Assembly: GCF_017116825.1 (NCBI RefSeq)
Contig: NZ_JAFIRD010000002.1
Span: forward strand, 39,476 to 103,475
DNA length: 64,000 bases
From: Mycoplasma enhydrae
GTDB lineage: Bacteria > Bacillota_I > Bacilli_A > Mycoplasmatales > Metamycoplasmataceae
Direction: 5' to 3'
Shown here: positions 10,204-22,218 of the stretch, one piece after another
How the letters are laid out: the number at the start of each line of letters is the position of its first letter
How positions within the stretch are numbered: position 1 is the first letter of the stretch
The notes under the pieces: model-generated
What the model saw: the letters and a program-made list of their open reading frames with translations, nothing else
Told to the model about the DNA's origin: nothing
Databases searched by the model: none
Position numbers and translations under genes: made by a program

Positions 10204-10224
10204 ATAGGAACAAGCTGTTCCTAT
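10204..10224 (-). terminator. Intrinsic terminator after upp
   Basis: Perfect nine-base stem ATAGGAACA / TGTTCCTAT with a three-base loop, followed on the minus strand by a T-rich stretch. It starts five bases after the upp stop and ends the salvage operon. Confidence 0.8.
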
Positions 10225-10228
10225 TCGA

Positions 10229-10858
10229 TTATTTAACTTTTGTGCCAAAAATACGATCTCCAGCATCACCCAAACCGGGAATAATATAATTATTTTGATC
10301 TAATTTTTCATCTTTCGCAGCTAGATAAATGTCAACATTAGGATATTGAGAAACAACTTTATCAATACCTTCTTGAACACCTACTAAACATATTAATTTA
10401 ATGTTTAGAAAACCTAAATTCTCTAATTTCTTTATTGCATCACAAGCTGATGTTCCTGTAGCAAGCATTGGGTCTACAATAATAATGTAACTATCCTTAG
10501 GTACTTCAGGAATTTTAAAAAAGTATTCTACTACACTATTGGCTTCTTCGTTACGGTACATTCCAATATGTCCAACCCTAGCTTGCGGTACTAAATCTAA
10601 TATTCCATTAACCATCCCTAGTCCTGCTCTTAAGATTGGAATAATTAAAATTTCTTTATCTAACTGTTCACCTAAGAAAACAGCACCAGTAGGACTTTGC
10701 ACTTTTAATGGCTTAGTTTTATAATCTCTTAACATTTCATAAACCATCAGTGAAGAAATTTCATTTAAATTTTGCCTAAATTCATTGTGAGTAGTACTTT
10801 TGTCCCTCATTTTGGTTAATTTTGCATTTATCAGTGGATGTTGAAGAATTTTAATCAT
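10229..10858 (-). CDS. upp: Uracil phosphoribosyltransferase
   Basis: Upp, 209 residues, converts uracil and PRPP to UMP. The PRPP-binding motif IIIVDPMLATGTSA is at about 125-138, and the uracil-binding IPGLGDAGDR block is close to the C-terminus; ILRAGLGMVNG is also typical. Full family length. It is the last gene of deoD-pdp-deoC-upp: phosphorylases release bases, and this enzyme returns uracil to the nucleotide pool. A terminator follows immediately. Confidence 0.97.
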   Translation of the reverse strand: MIKILQHPLINAKLTKMRDKSTTHNEFRQNLNEISSLMVYEMLRDYKTKPLKVQSPTGAVFLGEQLDKEILIIPILRAGLGMVNGILDLVPQARVGHIGMYRNEEANSVVEYFFKIPEVPKDSYIIIVDPMLATGTSACDAIKKLENLGFLNIKLICLVGVQEGIDKVVSQYPNVDIYLAAKDEKLDQNNYIIPGLGDAGDRIFGTKVK

Positions 10859-10885
10859 ATTTTTGCTCCATAAGTTTTGTTGATA

Positions 10886-11548
10886 TTAGTATTTAGAACT
10901 ATTATCTACTTTGCCTTCCATAATAGCAATTGATTTAGAAGTACCCAATCTATTAGCACCCAATTCAATCATTTTCATAGCATCTTCTTTAGACTTAATT
11001 CCGCCTGATGCTTTAATCAATAAGTTATCTTTGGCAATTTTTTTCATAATTTCAACATCTTCAAAAGATGCTCCTCTGTATGAAAAACCAGTTGATGTTT
11101 TAATAAAATCAGCTCCCGATTGTAAAACAATTTCTGCCGCTTTAGCAATTTCATCATTAGTTAATAAAGCAGTTTCAATAATAACTTTTAATGTTTTATT
11201 TCCACACACTTCTTTAATAGCTTTAATTTCATTTAAAACATATTCATACTGTTTATCTTTGAAACGACCAACATTCATTACCATGTCAATTTCATCTGCG
11301 CCATGTTCAAGTGCAATTTTGGTTTCAAAAACCTTAACACTTGTCACATTGTAACCCAGTGGAAAACCAATAACTGTACATACTAAAACATCACTCTTTG
11401 CTAATTGTTCCTTTGCATATTTAATATATGAAGGAGCAATACATACTGATTTAAAATCGTATTTTTTTGCTTCTTCAATAAGTTTATCAATATCTTTTGT
11501 AGTACCTGATTGTGCTAAAAAAGTATGGTCTATCATTTTATTTAACAT
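10886..11548 (-). CDS. deoC: Deoxyribose-phosphate aldolase
   Basis: DeoC, 220 residues, a class I aldolase that splits 2-deoxyribose 5-phosphate into glyceraldehyde 3-phosphate and acetaldehyde. The Schiff-base lysine lies in ADFIKTSTGF, and the second lysine in IKASGGIKS; IDHTFLAQSGT at the start and VCTVIGFPLG are family signatures. AAGGAGAG precedes the ATG. Placed between pdp and upp, it feeds the sugar part of deoxynucleosides into glycolysis, as known for the mycoplasma deo clusters. Confidence 0.97.
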   Translation of the reverse strand: MLNKMIDHTFLAQSGTTKDIDKLIEEAKKYDFKSVCIAPSYIKYAKEQLAKSDVLVCTVIGFPLGYNVTSVKVFETKIALEHGADEIDMVMNVGRFKDKQYEYVLNEIKAIKEVCGNKTLKVIIETALLTNDEIAKAAEIVLQSGADFIKTSTGFSYRGASFEDVEIMKKIAKDNLLIKASGGIKSKEDAMKMIELGANRLGTSKSIAIMEGKVDNSSKY

Positions 11549-11583
11549 TTTATTCTCTCCTTATAAAATACTCATTCAACTAA

Positions 11584-12879
11584 TTATAACAATTTAGCTA
11601 ACACTTCTTTTACTTCAATCTTATTTGAACTAAATTCAATTACATTTAATAAGTCATTCGCTAATTCAGTATTAATTTTTGTAGATGAATACATTGTAAA
11701 TAATGTATCACCAATATTCACGTAGTCGTTTGTAGTTTTATTTAATAATATTCCTGCTTCATAATCAATTAAATCTTCTTTTTTTGTTCTTCCTGCTCCC
11801 AATTTCATTGCAACAAGACCAAATTCAATAGCAGAATTAATTTTTAAATATCCTTCTTTTTCAGACTTGATTTCATACTTAAATTTAGGATTAAACCAAT
11901 TGTTATTATAAACACTTTTTACATTGCCACTTTGGGCACTAATTCACTCATTAAATTTATTTAATGCTTCACCATTCCGAATGACTTTGTCTATCATTTG
12001 TCTAGCTTCTTTTTCATCCTTGGCCTTTTGTGTAAGAACTAAAAGAGTTGCCCCTGAAGAATAAACAATTTCGCTAAAATCACTAGGACCTTGGCCTTTC
12101 AGAGTATTAATTGCTTCCAAAATTTCAATTTTGTTTCCAATTGCTCTTCCTAGAGGTTTTTCCATATTTGTTATTTCTACAGCAATTTTTCTACCTAAAG
12201 CCTTACCAATTTTAATCATTAAGTTGCCTAGTTCTTTAGCCTTGTTTAAATTTTTCATAAATGCGCCATTACCACATTTTACATCTAGTAATATGCAATT
12301 AGAACCCGTAGCCAATTTCTTTGACATAATTGATGAAGCGATTAAAGGAATTGATTCAACAGTAGCGGTAACGTCTCTAAGAGCATAAATTTTTTTATCT
12401 GCTGGTACTAATTTTTCGTTTTGACCAATTATTGCAATATTATGCTTTTCTACTATTTCTTTAAATTCTTTATCGCTTAAAGAAATATTGTAACCTTCAA
12501 TTGATTCTAGTTTATCAAGTGTTCCCCCAGTGTGTCCTAATCCACGCCCAGACATTTTAGCAACAGTTAAACCTAAGGATGCCAAAATTGGACATAAAGC
12601 AATACTGACTTTATCTCCTACTCCTCCTGTAGAGTGCTTATCTACAATATTTGTATTTAAATAAGATCAGTCAACAACATCTCCAGAATGCATCATTGCA
12701 CTTGTCAGATGTGAAGTTTCGATTTCATTTAATGAATTAAGTCTTATAGCCATTAATAAAGAAGAAATTTGGTAATCAGGAATGTTTCCTGCTACATAAT
12801 TATTAATAGTAAATTCAATTTCATCTTTACTTAATTCAAATCCATTGGCTTTTTTTTCAATAATATCAATTATTCTCAT
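11584..12879 (-). CDS. pdp: Pyrimidine-nucleoside phosphorylase
   Basis: A pyrimidine (thymidine/uridine) nucleoside phosphorylase, 431 residues, releasing uracil or thymine by phosphorolysis. The signature VDKHSTGGVGDKVS is at about 80-93, followed by SGRGLGHTGGTLDKLESI; the KCGNGAFMKN phosphate-site loop and AGRTKKED in the C-terminal domain are also seen. Length and domain order are normal. It overlaps the deoD stop by one base (TAATG). Whether it prefers thymidine (deoA) or is broad (pdp) cannot be decided from sequence. Confidence 0.95.
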
Positions 12880-13595
12880 TATTGAAAGTCCTTTGCTAGT
12901 GACAATGCCAATTTCATCATTTCGTTAAATGAATTTTGTCTTTCCTCGCTTGTAGTGTATTCATGTGTAACTAGATTATCAGAAATTGTTAAGATAGTTG
13001 CTGCTTTTTTATTTAATTTTTCAGCAACTGTAAATAAACCATATGCTTCCATTTCAACACAAACAGCACCACCCGATTTCTTAACTCTTTCTTCCACAGT
13101 TTGATCTGCATAGAAAGCATCTTCACTTAAAATACGCTCAAAATGAATATTCATGTTCAATTCTTTTGCATTATCTAAAATCAGTCTGTTTAAATCACTG
13201 CTAGGTTTTGCAATATTGCTGCTATTTCCTCTTATTATTGAGCTTCTAAAAGCTGAACTTTCACTATAAGCATCAGAAGCCAACACCATTTCATAATTTT
13301 TAATATCAGCTTTAAAAGAACCAGCTGAACCAATTCTAACAATGACTTCAACACCGTATTGGTCAAACAATTCGTATGCATATATACCTATTGAAGGAAC
13401 ACCCATTCCTGATGCACAAATTGAAATTTTATTTCCATTGTAATAACCTGTGTACATTAGCATGTTTCTAACATCAGAAACCAGTTCTACATTTTCTAAA
13501 TAATTATCTGCAATATATTTTGCCCGTAAAGGATCTCCAGGCATTAGTACTAATTTAGCAAAGGCATTGTCCTTTGCGTTTATATGAGGTGTCAT
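12879..13595 (-). CDS. deoD: Purine-nucleoside phosphorylase, DeoD type
   Basis: DeoD, 238 residues, hexameric-type purine nucleoside phosphorylase. Family features: TPHINAKDNAFAKLVLMPGDPLRAK at the start (in pieces, MPGDPLRAKYIA), the GMGVPSIGIYAYEL block, VRIGSAGS, and CVEMEAYGLF near the C-terminus that binds ribose. AAGGAG precedes the ATG. It heads the salvage operon; 88 bases separate it from dprA. Mycoplasmas cannot make purines de novo, which fits its central place. Confidence 0.97.
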   Translation of the reverse strand: MTPHINAKDNAFAKLVLMPGDPLRAKYIADNYLENVELVSDVRNMLMYTGYYNGNKISICASGMGVPSIGIYAYELFDQYGVEVIVRIGSAGSFKADIKNYEMVLASDAYSESSAFRSSIIRGNSSNIAKPSSDLNRLILDNAKELNMNIHFERILSEDAFYADQTVEERVKKSGGAVCVEMEAYGLFTVAEKLNKKAATILTISDNLVTHEYTTSEERQNSFNEMMKLALSLAKDFQ

Positions 13596-13683
13596 AATTA
13601 CTCCTTAAATTTAATATTTTTATTCACATTAAAATTTTATTACAAATTAGAGCATTTATGCCACATTTGCGCTTGACCAATAT

Positions 13684-14433
13684 CTAAATCGGACAGTTTT
13701 CAGATATTAGTTCAGCTCCTTGATTAATAAGTTCTATATTTTTATCAGCTTCCAGTCTATCCTTAAAAAGTAAGCACTGTATATCTTTACCATAGTCTAA
13801 AAAGTTGTCAATTAAAGTGTTATATTTATATTCTAAAGAAGAAAGTAAAATCATTTTATTACATAATCCTGCACTTATTCTATTTCGAGCTAAATAAGAT
13901 TTTTTCGTTGCATGATAGTCATCAGGATATTCTGATATAAATAAACAATTTTCCGCAATATATTCATTTAAATTCAAATTACTAATTGCTCAATTGATAC
14001 TACAAGGTAGTACAACAATTACATTAATATTTTTTTCAATTAACTTTTTTAAAATATTTTGCTCAAGTCCGTTTCAATACATGTTCATAAAAGTTACATT
14101 TGATTTATTTGAAATATTATCTATGTATTTAATTATTTCATTTGTTTGATAACTACCAGTCATATAGATTTTGTTAGTTGAATTAGTTAAAATATCCAAA
14201 TTGCCCAAATAATGCAAAATAAATGGAGGTTTCTTGTGTGCTAATAGTTGTTGGGGATAATCACCATCCAATATACTTATATATTTATTCATATTTGATT
14301 TTGATTTATCACTAAAACTTTTAAATTCATCCACTTCAATTTTTTCTTTAGTTTTAATTGCTTCATAAATTCTATTTCAGTCACCTTTATACTTGTAATT
14401 AAAGTACAATAAAATTTCATTCATATCTGCCAT
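13684..14433 (-). CDS. dprA: Reduced DprA/Smf-like DNA-processing protein
   Basis: A 249-residue DprA/Smf family protein, which in competent bacteria loads RecA on incoming single-stranded DNA. The Rossmann-like core can be followed: YMTGS near residue 95 in place of the usual VGSR, VVLPCSINW in place of the AVLG.G segment, then ISEYPDDY and the strongest family mark ARNRISAGLC, matching the FPxRNRIIAGLS motif. The SGxARGID segment is not preserved and the protein is shorter than usual (290-380), lacking the C-terminal winged helix. GGAG precedes the ATG. Function may be altered; the assignment rests mainly on the RNRI motif and order. Confidence 0.75.
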
Positions 14434-14504
14434 TTTTTGCTCCTACAAATATTATTTTTTATTTTGGTTATTTTTATTAAAAAGCAAGAAAAAGTAAAGA
14501 AAAA

Positions 14505-14518
14505 AAGGCGAACGCCTT
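14505..14518 (-). terminator. Terminator of rnpB
   Basis: Stem AAGGCG / CGCCTT with a two-base tip, followed on the minus strand by seven T. It closes the RNase P RNA transcript. Confidence 0.7.
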
Positions 14519-14826
14519 CTTCTTGCACTATAAACCGCTTTTTGTACCATATTTGCATATGGCGCCAACTATTTATCTAAGTTTATAAAACTTCTTGATT
14601 TTAATTCAAATTATCTTAATCAAGTTCCCCTACCAAAATTTGGGTTTCTAACTCATGGAGTTTACATCGTTGCACCTTAACTAAATAAGCTCGTCTCTGT
14701 TGCACTTGTCGTCAACCATTAAATAGGCTGCCTAGGCTTATTTGGCCTAGCATGAACACTACTCGCATCGCAGCGAGTGTTAGAGCGGATTTTCCTCTAC
14801 GTCTTACGCAGCAGTTGGCCATGCAC
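14519..14826 (-). ncRNA. rnpB: RNase P RNA (type B)
   Basis: The catalytic RNA of RNase P, which matures tRNA 5' ends. Diagnostic conserved pieces on the minus strand: GTAGAGGAAAATCCGCTC (CR-I, consensus GAGGAAAGTCC), ACAGAGACGAG (CR-IV/V region), GAAACCCAAATTTTGGTAGG followed by GGAACTTG (type B signature), and AAGCGGTTTATAG near the 3' end. The length near 310 bases is small but in the range reported for mycoplasmas. Ends are estimated from the -10 box and the terminator and may be off by about ten bases. Confidence 0.92.
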
Positions 14827-14831
14827 AAACT

Positions 14832-14837
14832 ATTGTA
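14832..14837 (-). promoter_or_regulatory. -10 box of rnpB
   Basis: TACAAT on the minus strand just before the RNA; a start seven bases downstream gives the estimated 5' end. The -35 region is poorly defined. Confidence 0.4.
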
Positions 14838-14978
14838 CAACAATTTGAATTTAAACTCTTAAAAAATAATTTTAAATTATGAATTACAAAGTATAAAAAC
14901 CCTAGTAGTCTTTTTTAGTATATAAAAAAGCACCAAACCAATATATAATTTGACACTTCTTTTTTTGAATTTAAATTA

Positions 14979-17900
14979 TTAATAAAATTCACCTTTTTTA
15001 ACTTTATTCAGTTCTGATCATTCTGAAGCAGATGTTCTGTCATTAATGCTCATAAATTTACCGTATCCACCTTCTTTAAGTGTTAGTAAAATGTATTCTT
15101 TTTTAGAAATAACGCCAGCTTCACCATCTTCTGTAATTTTAAATTTAAAGTTCTTTAGTCTATCTTTTTCACTTTCTTTGTAACCTGAACTTATCAAAAT
15201 ATACATAATCGATTCAGGGCCATAGTTATTTTCATTAAAATAAGTAGTACCAGTGAAAAAACCTCTTTTGATTGCATAGTTTGTAAATTGGCGTAAATCA
15301 ACAGGTTTTTTGAAATAACGTTGAAGTCCACCAAATTTTGAGCCTATGCCTGGAATAAGACTTAGATTTGTAGCTTCCTGTAATTCTCACAAGATAGCCC
15401 TACCTCCTGAATATAAGTTTATTAGATTACCTCTTTCACGTTTAGATATTTCGGTTTCACGGCCAAACATTTCGAAAATAATATAATTAAGCGCTACATA
15501 AAGCCTATAAACACCTTTTCATTCAGGAGTTTTAGCTCTTTCTTTAAATATAGGATTTTTATAAGCGCTGCTTTTTTCATATGTTTGCCACAATATTTTA
15601 AATATTGTATCAGCTAGAACTAGAAAATCCAAGTCCACAGTAACATTATCAGGATCAGTTACTGGTGGTTTGGAATCTCCACCACCTGGTAATATGAATT
15701 CATTTAATGTCTTCATATTTGATCTTTTTGAATGTTCAGGATCCATATTTAAATTTCTTAGTGCGTTAAATAGAGTTGATTTTTCAAAGTTACTTTTTTC
15801 AAATAATAAATTAACTAATTTTACTAAAGTAGCTCCATCAATAGGTTTGTTTTCACCTATAAGAGTTGCCACAATTTTGGCATCTTCAAAACTAAATGCC
15901 GATTTAATTTTATCAATAGCATCAATAATTCATTTTGTAGGTTCTTTTAAACTGAAATCTAGACTTGATTTTGTGATTATATTAATAGTTCTATTAATTA
16001 ATTTCTTTTCAAAATATTCAGTTTGAAGTAAGTTTTCTGCCATATTCTTAATTAATTGTGCTAAGAAAGTTTTATCTGATTGTTCAACATTTTCAAGTTT
16101 AAGTATATCAACGATTTTGTTTACAAAAAGATTAATAATGTCATCATCTTTAAAAATTGCTTTAGCTAAGTTTTTGGCATTAGTTTTTAAATTAATAGAA
16201 ATTTGAGTTAACAATTCATTTAAGGTTTCACCAAAAGTTTTATTGCTGCTTAGTTTATTTTTAACTAAGAAATCCTCTACAAAATCTTTAATCAAAGTTT
16301 TTGTTTCTTGTTTTTCTATTAATTTATTAGCTATATTTTTAACTTCTTCATTAGTTAAGAGTTTTTGATTTTCAGATTCAATATTAATGTTATTAATTTG
16401 GTCTTTAATAGTATTAGTGATTGAATCAATTAAAGCTTCTCTAACATTATTTGAACCTGCTTCAATAGAACCACTTATTCCAACTAATAAATTAGCTAAA
16501 ACTTTTTCAATATTCTTAAATAATTTATCTAAATCAACTTTTTCTTCTGGTTTAGGAATTTTTGGAATATTTCTAGCTAAATAATTAATTAATGAAGTTA
16601 GTTCGGTAGTTAATTGTTCCTTACTCAATGTTTTTAAAAATGTATCTTTTGATAATTTATCAAAAACACTGGAATCTAGTATTTGTACAAAATCAAAATT
16701 ACTAAAGGTTTCTACCAATTGACTAGCAATTTTTTGGATATTTAGTTCTTGTTTTTCATCAAATAAATCAACATTAATAACACTTTCAAATAATTGAGAT
16801 ACTAAATTGGAAATTATTTTTTGATTATTTCCTTCTAAACTATTAAGTGCTCTTCATAAAAACGAACTAATGTTTTCAACTTCATTGCCAACAACATCAA
16901 ATTTGTGTTTTTTACCTAAAGCACCCATTGTGAAGCTAAATAATTTTTTAATATAATCTTCATCAGCTAAGATGCCATTAAGGTTTTCTTTGATAAATGT
17001 TGATAGTTTGTTTTTATTTGTATTTAAGATTTTCTTTAATAAATCATTTACATTTTTAATTTCTTCTAATCCATCTTTGCTTAAGTTTGAAACTGATTCA
17101 ATTAAACTTTTAATAATATCTTTAGCTTCTGGTTTGTCTAAAAGTATATTTTTTATTTTATTAACAGTTGCATCAGCAAAATCGTTGCCGTTTTCATTAA
17201 GTTTTAATAATTCATTTTTAATTGAACCTAAAGAATTTTTGGCTGCTTGTTCAACTTTTTGAATAATAAAATTCATTACTTTTTCTTTTTGACTAAAAAG
17301 AGAAATAATCTTAATGAATTTATGAAAACCATCTCCACTAGAATTTCTTAAACTAATCAAATCGATTGCATGTGCAATTAATTGTGAATTATTTTCTAAT
17401 GAAATAAATTTTGATAATTCGATTTTTAAATAATTACCCAATTTTTCAAAATCATTTACTTGATTTTTATCAAGTTTAGTCATTATTGAAATAAAGTAAT
17501 CTTCAAAGTTTTTATATAGTTTTGAATCACCAATTTCCTTTAATAAACTAGCCACATATGAAGAAACTAAATTTCTTTCTTCTTCAGTCATTTGAACATC
17601 TAAAAAAGCTACTAAATAAGAATTAATAATATTCGAAATTGCATTACTATCTTTGTTAGCATTTTCTAATTCATTTAGAATTGTGCTTATGATGTTTAAT
17701 AAGCCGTTTTCTTTTGCTCTTTGCAATGCTGAAACGCTAAATGCAAAAGCACTTGATTTGTCATAGTTATTACCGTTATCAACTAAATCATTAATTAATT
17801 GTTTTAATTGATTTATAACCATAGGACTATTGATTGATTTGTATATGTTTTTATATGTATCTTTCACATAGTCTTCTAAATTGTTGAATTTAGGATTTAA

Positions 17901-20474
17901 AGCCAATATTTTGGCTTCTAAACCAGAATTCTTTAAGTAATTAGTTAATGGATGAATAACAGCATAATTGCCTAAGTTATCAAGTAGTTGGTTAACTAAA
18001 CTGCTATCTTGGCTAAAGGTATCAATTGCAAGTGAGCCTAGAGCTTTAATATAATTTTTGCCCTCTTCATTTAATTCATTATGTTTATTAGCTGAGATGT
18101 TATCTAGCAATTTAAGAATTGAATCGCGGTATTCAGGTTTTAAAATATTGTTTAAATTTTGAATACTAATTAGTTCTTCAATTTTTATTAATTTTAAACC
18201 TAGATATTCAAAACCTTTTTTATATTTGCCATAATCAATAGAAGCATCATTTGGTTTGAAACTAATTAGTGCAAAGAAAATTTTATTACCTTCATCTAAT
18301 TGAATTTTGTCAAAAATTAATTTTTGAACTACTTCATTTAGAACATTTCCTATTGCTAATTTTTTATTAAATTTTTTGGTTTCTGAAATAGCTTGTATTA
18401 TTAAATTAAATATTTCAGTGTTGTATTTAAAATCTTTTAGATTTAAAATTAAATGTTTAATGAAGTATCTAATATCGTCTAATTTAGCATCTTCAATTTG
18501 ATGATGTGACTTTAAATTATTCATAATGTTATCTAAAAGAATATTAAAGTCACTTTCGTTTCTTGACAATCAAGAAATTAAAGATTGTGCAAAATCCATT
18601 GTTTCTTTTTTAGTACTATCAATAATTTCAGCAACAAAATTTTCAATAGTTTCGTGGCTAAAGAATTTTTCAATGTCTTCTAGACCAACTTCAATTACTT
18701 TATTTGTTAAATTATTCAAATGAGCTAAAACATCACTATCATCCTTAGCTTTAGTTGATATATTTGCTAAACTTTCTGGTAAAAATGACTTAGCCAAGTT
18801 GTTTGAAAGTACCACATTAGCTAAAATTGGAAGATTATGTTTTAAAAACTTCTTATTTTCTTCATTTGATACAAATTCTTTTGTAAATACATCTTTAGCA
18901 ATGTTGTATGAATTTTGTTTATTTCTTAAGTTCTTAATAAAGATTTTTCTTATTTCTTTAATTTCAATTGTTTCATAAGATTTTTTTGTTAGCAGTTCTG
19001 AAGCTTCAATATTTGCTTCTTTTAAAACTACATTTAAATGTTTTGAATCTAATACTTGATTGATTAGTCTAATGAAAACAGCCTTATTTTCGTTGGTTAC
19101 AACTAAGTTTAATAATGTATTTAATCAGTTGTCTGAATTTTGTTCACTTAGACCTAAAAAACCAATAGTATCTTTAATTAGTTTTTTAATAGTTTCAGGA
19201 TTACTTGTTTTTTGAACATTGAAAATTGATTTAAATTCAAGCAAGATCTTTCTTGAAAAAGAATTATTGTTTTCAGATTCAATAAGTTCTTTATTTTCAT
19301 CTTCTTTTTCAAAAGGATACTCTTTTTTATGTGTTTCCACATTTAAGCCACCAAAACCAATAATTTCAGTTTTGATATCACTTGCTTTAGCTTTAAAATC
19401 TAGAGCAATTGAGTGCTCAGATTTTGGTTCTTTTTTGTCAGTTTTAAATAATTTGTCATATTCTGGTGCAGAAATTGACATTTTGATAAATATATCTTGA
19501 GCTAATTTTTTATAAGCTTTATTTGATGGAAAAACACTCAATAAATCAGAAGAAAAATCTTTTGAATTTTGAGCAATGTAATTTTCATTAATAATGCCAT
19601 AATAATTAATTTTAGCTTCTTTGGCCACATTTTTAATTGTGTCATTAAGCTTAGAAGTTATGTCATAAAACATTTTAGTATTATCTTTTTGAGATCTAAT
19701 TAAAGAAAAATGAAGCAATGGTGGAATGTAACCTACTAAGTTAATATTTATTTTTGAATTCAGTTTTCTAATTTCTTTAATAATTTCAAAATAGTTATCT
19801 TCTAGTTTTTTTATTCTAACCAATGAAACTTTATTAAACTCATTTAAAGCTTGTTTAAATTCATTTTCATCTTTGTATTGCTTGAATAATAAGTTAAGAA
19901 TTTCATTCTTTTTAAATACATCATTAAAACCAATTGATAGTGTTAGTAGATTAGATTCCTTAATGGCTTTAATAAGTTTTTTATTATCATAATTTTGAGT
20001 ATCACCAAACAACTGTTTAATTCTTAGTTGGTTTTTGTCACTTAATTCCTTATTAAATTTTATAAGTGAATCAAAACTTGATTTTTTATTTTTTTGACTT
20101 AACAAATACAATCAATCTTCTGATGTTGATTGTTGTAGACCATAATTTTCATAACTTTTTAATTTTGTTTGTTCATCATTTAAAATTGAAATTGCATTTG
20201 CTAAATATGAAGCATAAGAAATTCCAATAATTTTATTGCTTTTCAGTTCATTATTAGTTTCTGAATTAAAACTATTATTATTACCAATGGCATAATCATC
20301 ACCAATGGCTACATATTTAACATCACCTTTAACAACTTCTTGTTTTGTGTTAGAAATAATTCTTCTTTTTTTCTTAGTTTTGACACAAGAAATTGCAATA
20401 ATTGGAGTACTAAATAAAATTGCTAATGGTGCAACAAGACCAGCAATTTTTTTAATTCCTTTTTTTGTTTTCAT
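14979..20474 (-). CDS. Giant lipoprotein with degenerate SGNH/GDSL domain
   Basis: An 1831-residue lipoprotein. AAGGAGG precedes the ATG at 20474. Residues 1-30 form a lipoprotein signal peptide with lipobox AISC (Cys30). Residues about 52-320 resemble an SGNH hydrolase: block I reads AIGDDYAIG, with Asp60 where the catalytic Ser of GDS should be; block III reads LSIGFNDV (intact GxND); block V reads SVFPSNKAY, lacking the DxxH Asp and His. The rest, about 1500 residues, is a predicted alpha-helical region rich in Asn, Lys, Leu, Ile and Ser without an obvious known domain. Frame is continuous with TGA as Trp. It follows ktrB by ten bases. Likely surface exposed; hydrolase activity is doubtful. 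Confidence 0.85.
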
Positions 20475-20484
20475 AAAAACCTCC

Positions 20485-22044
20485 TTAACCAATTGAAACA
20501 TCTTCATAAATGTATTGGTAGTATTCAGGCATAGGTTTAGCGCGCCCGAAAATTTTAATGGTTTGTGGTATGCCAAATTGTCCAATGATCATAATGAATA
20601 TTAAACTCAATTTACCCACGACATGCAAATTACTTACTGAACTAGTTAGTCCTGTAGTTAGTCCTGTATTTCCAAAAGCTGAACAAGCTTCGAAAATTAC
20701 AAAAATAAGTGGATAATTTGTGTTGTTAGGCATCTTTGTATCACCTGGAAGGGTAGCATATGAAGCAATTGTTACCACTAAAATTAAAAGTATTGCTATG
20801 GCAAAAACGTTAACTGCTTTAATTAAGGTTTCCTTGCCTATTTGTCTTTTGAAAGCATTAATTCTTTTTCGTTGTGACATCATAGTTATAACGCTTAAAA
20901 ATATTACAGCCACAGTGGTATTACGGATACCTCCTGCTGTTGATACTGGTGAAAAACCAATAAACATTAGAACACTATGAATTAGAATTGTCGATTGTGA
21001 AAAATTATAATAATTGACTGTTGAAAATCCGGCTGATCTAGTGGATGACACTTGGAAATATAAAGCAAAAATTTTATCACCTGTATTTCCATAGGCACTT
21101 TGATTTCAAAAACTATAATTGGATTTTGCAGAATATTCTAGTGCCAAGCTCAAACTAAAACCTAATAATGTAGTAACTAAATAAGTAATAATTGTAAATT
21201 TAGTAAACAATTGGAATCTATGACTTAGTTCATTCTTTTTAGTACTTTGAATTTTTTTTCATATGTCATAAATAACTGGAAAACCAATTCCACCAATTAA
21301 AAACACAATTATTGTAATAGTTTGAAATGCATAATCTTTGTAAAATGGTTGCAAACTCTTATTTCCGAATAAATCAAAACCTGCATTATTTATTGTACTA
21401 ATAGCATGAAAAACTCCAAATTTTAGTGCTTGACCAAAGTTTTTATATGGATTTTTGGCAGGGTCCATAATAACTCTTGGATCAAATTCCATTTTATTAG
21501 CCTTAGGACTAAATTCTGAAGCACTAACAAAATTAGGATTCTTAGTAAAATATAAAAGCATTGTAAAAATAAATGAAGCAATTACAGTAATTATAATTAA
21601 AAAAGAAATGGCAATTTTAATCATTTTCCTAGTTTCAGTAACAGTAATTGAGCCTCTTTCAGTTTGAGAAACCATACTACTAAATAAGCTAGATTTCATT
21701 CCTAATATCGATTGAAATATATATACCTTAAAGGTAAATATTCCAATCCCGCCGACGACTATACTTAAAGCAATTAAAAATTGTCCAAAACCATTAAAAG
21801 TTTCTGATATTACTAATGGACTTAAACCTGTATCACTAAATGCAGAAGTTGATATAAAAAGCGCATCAATATACTTAACTGGTTTATCTATTAGCTTGTT
21901 TTGACTAGCTTGTCAGAAAAGTAATAATGATATTAGTATGGTAAATAAAACATAAATAATGAAAATATATCTCACAGCACCAACTTTGCGCAAGAACCTT
22001 AAAATAACATTATTTTTTTTAGGTTGCCCTGTTTTATTTTTCAT
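20485..22044 (-). CDS. ktrB: Potassium uptake protein, KtrB/TrkH family
   Basis: The membrane subunit of a Ktr potassium transporter, 519 residues, with eight or more membrane segments. All four pore loops are visible: STSAFSDTGLSP, STINNAGFDLFG, STRSAGFSTVN and ACSAFGNTGLTTG, each holding the filter glycine. Its regulator ktrA is divergent on the other side of a 174-base spacer. The ATG has no Shine-Dalgarno sequence and follows a TATAAT by seven bases, suggesting a leaderless mRNA. The giant lipoprotein is co-directional and only ten bases downstream, so both are probably on one transcript. Confidence 0.95.
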
Positions 22045-22051
22045 GTGTTAA

Positions 22052-22057
22052 ATTATA
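22052..22057 (-). promoter_or_regulatory. -10 box of ktrB, leaderless arrangement
   Basis: TATAAT on the minus strand, then TTAACAC and the ktrB ATG; almost identical to the rarA arrangement (TTAATAC). No Shine-Dalgarno sequence. Confidence 0.5.
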
Positions 22058-22218
22058 GAACAAAAATAAAAAAATATTATTTATATAATATTGGCTAAAA
22101 AAAGCGCTAATTTTTAACCCAAAAATAGACTAAAAATATTAATTTATATTGTTAATTTTATTAAATAGTATAATTTTGAATGTTAAAAATTTAATCCTAA
22201 TATCTAAGGAGTAAGGCT

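Noticed and set aside
14979..20474. Several separate small genes in place of one large gene
   Set aside because: All pieces are in one frame and are separated only by TGA codons; there is one start with AAGGAGG and one stop.
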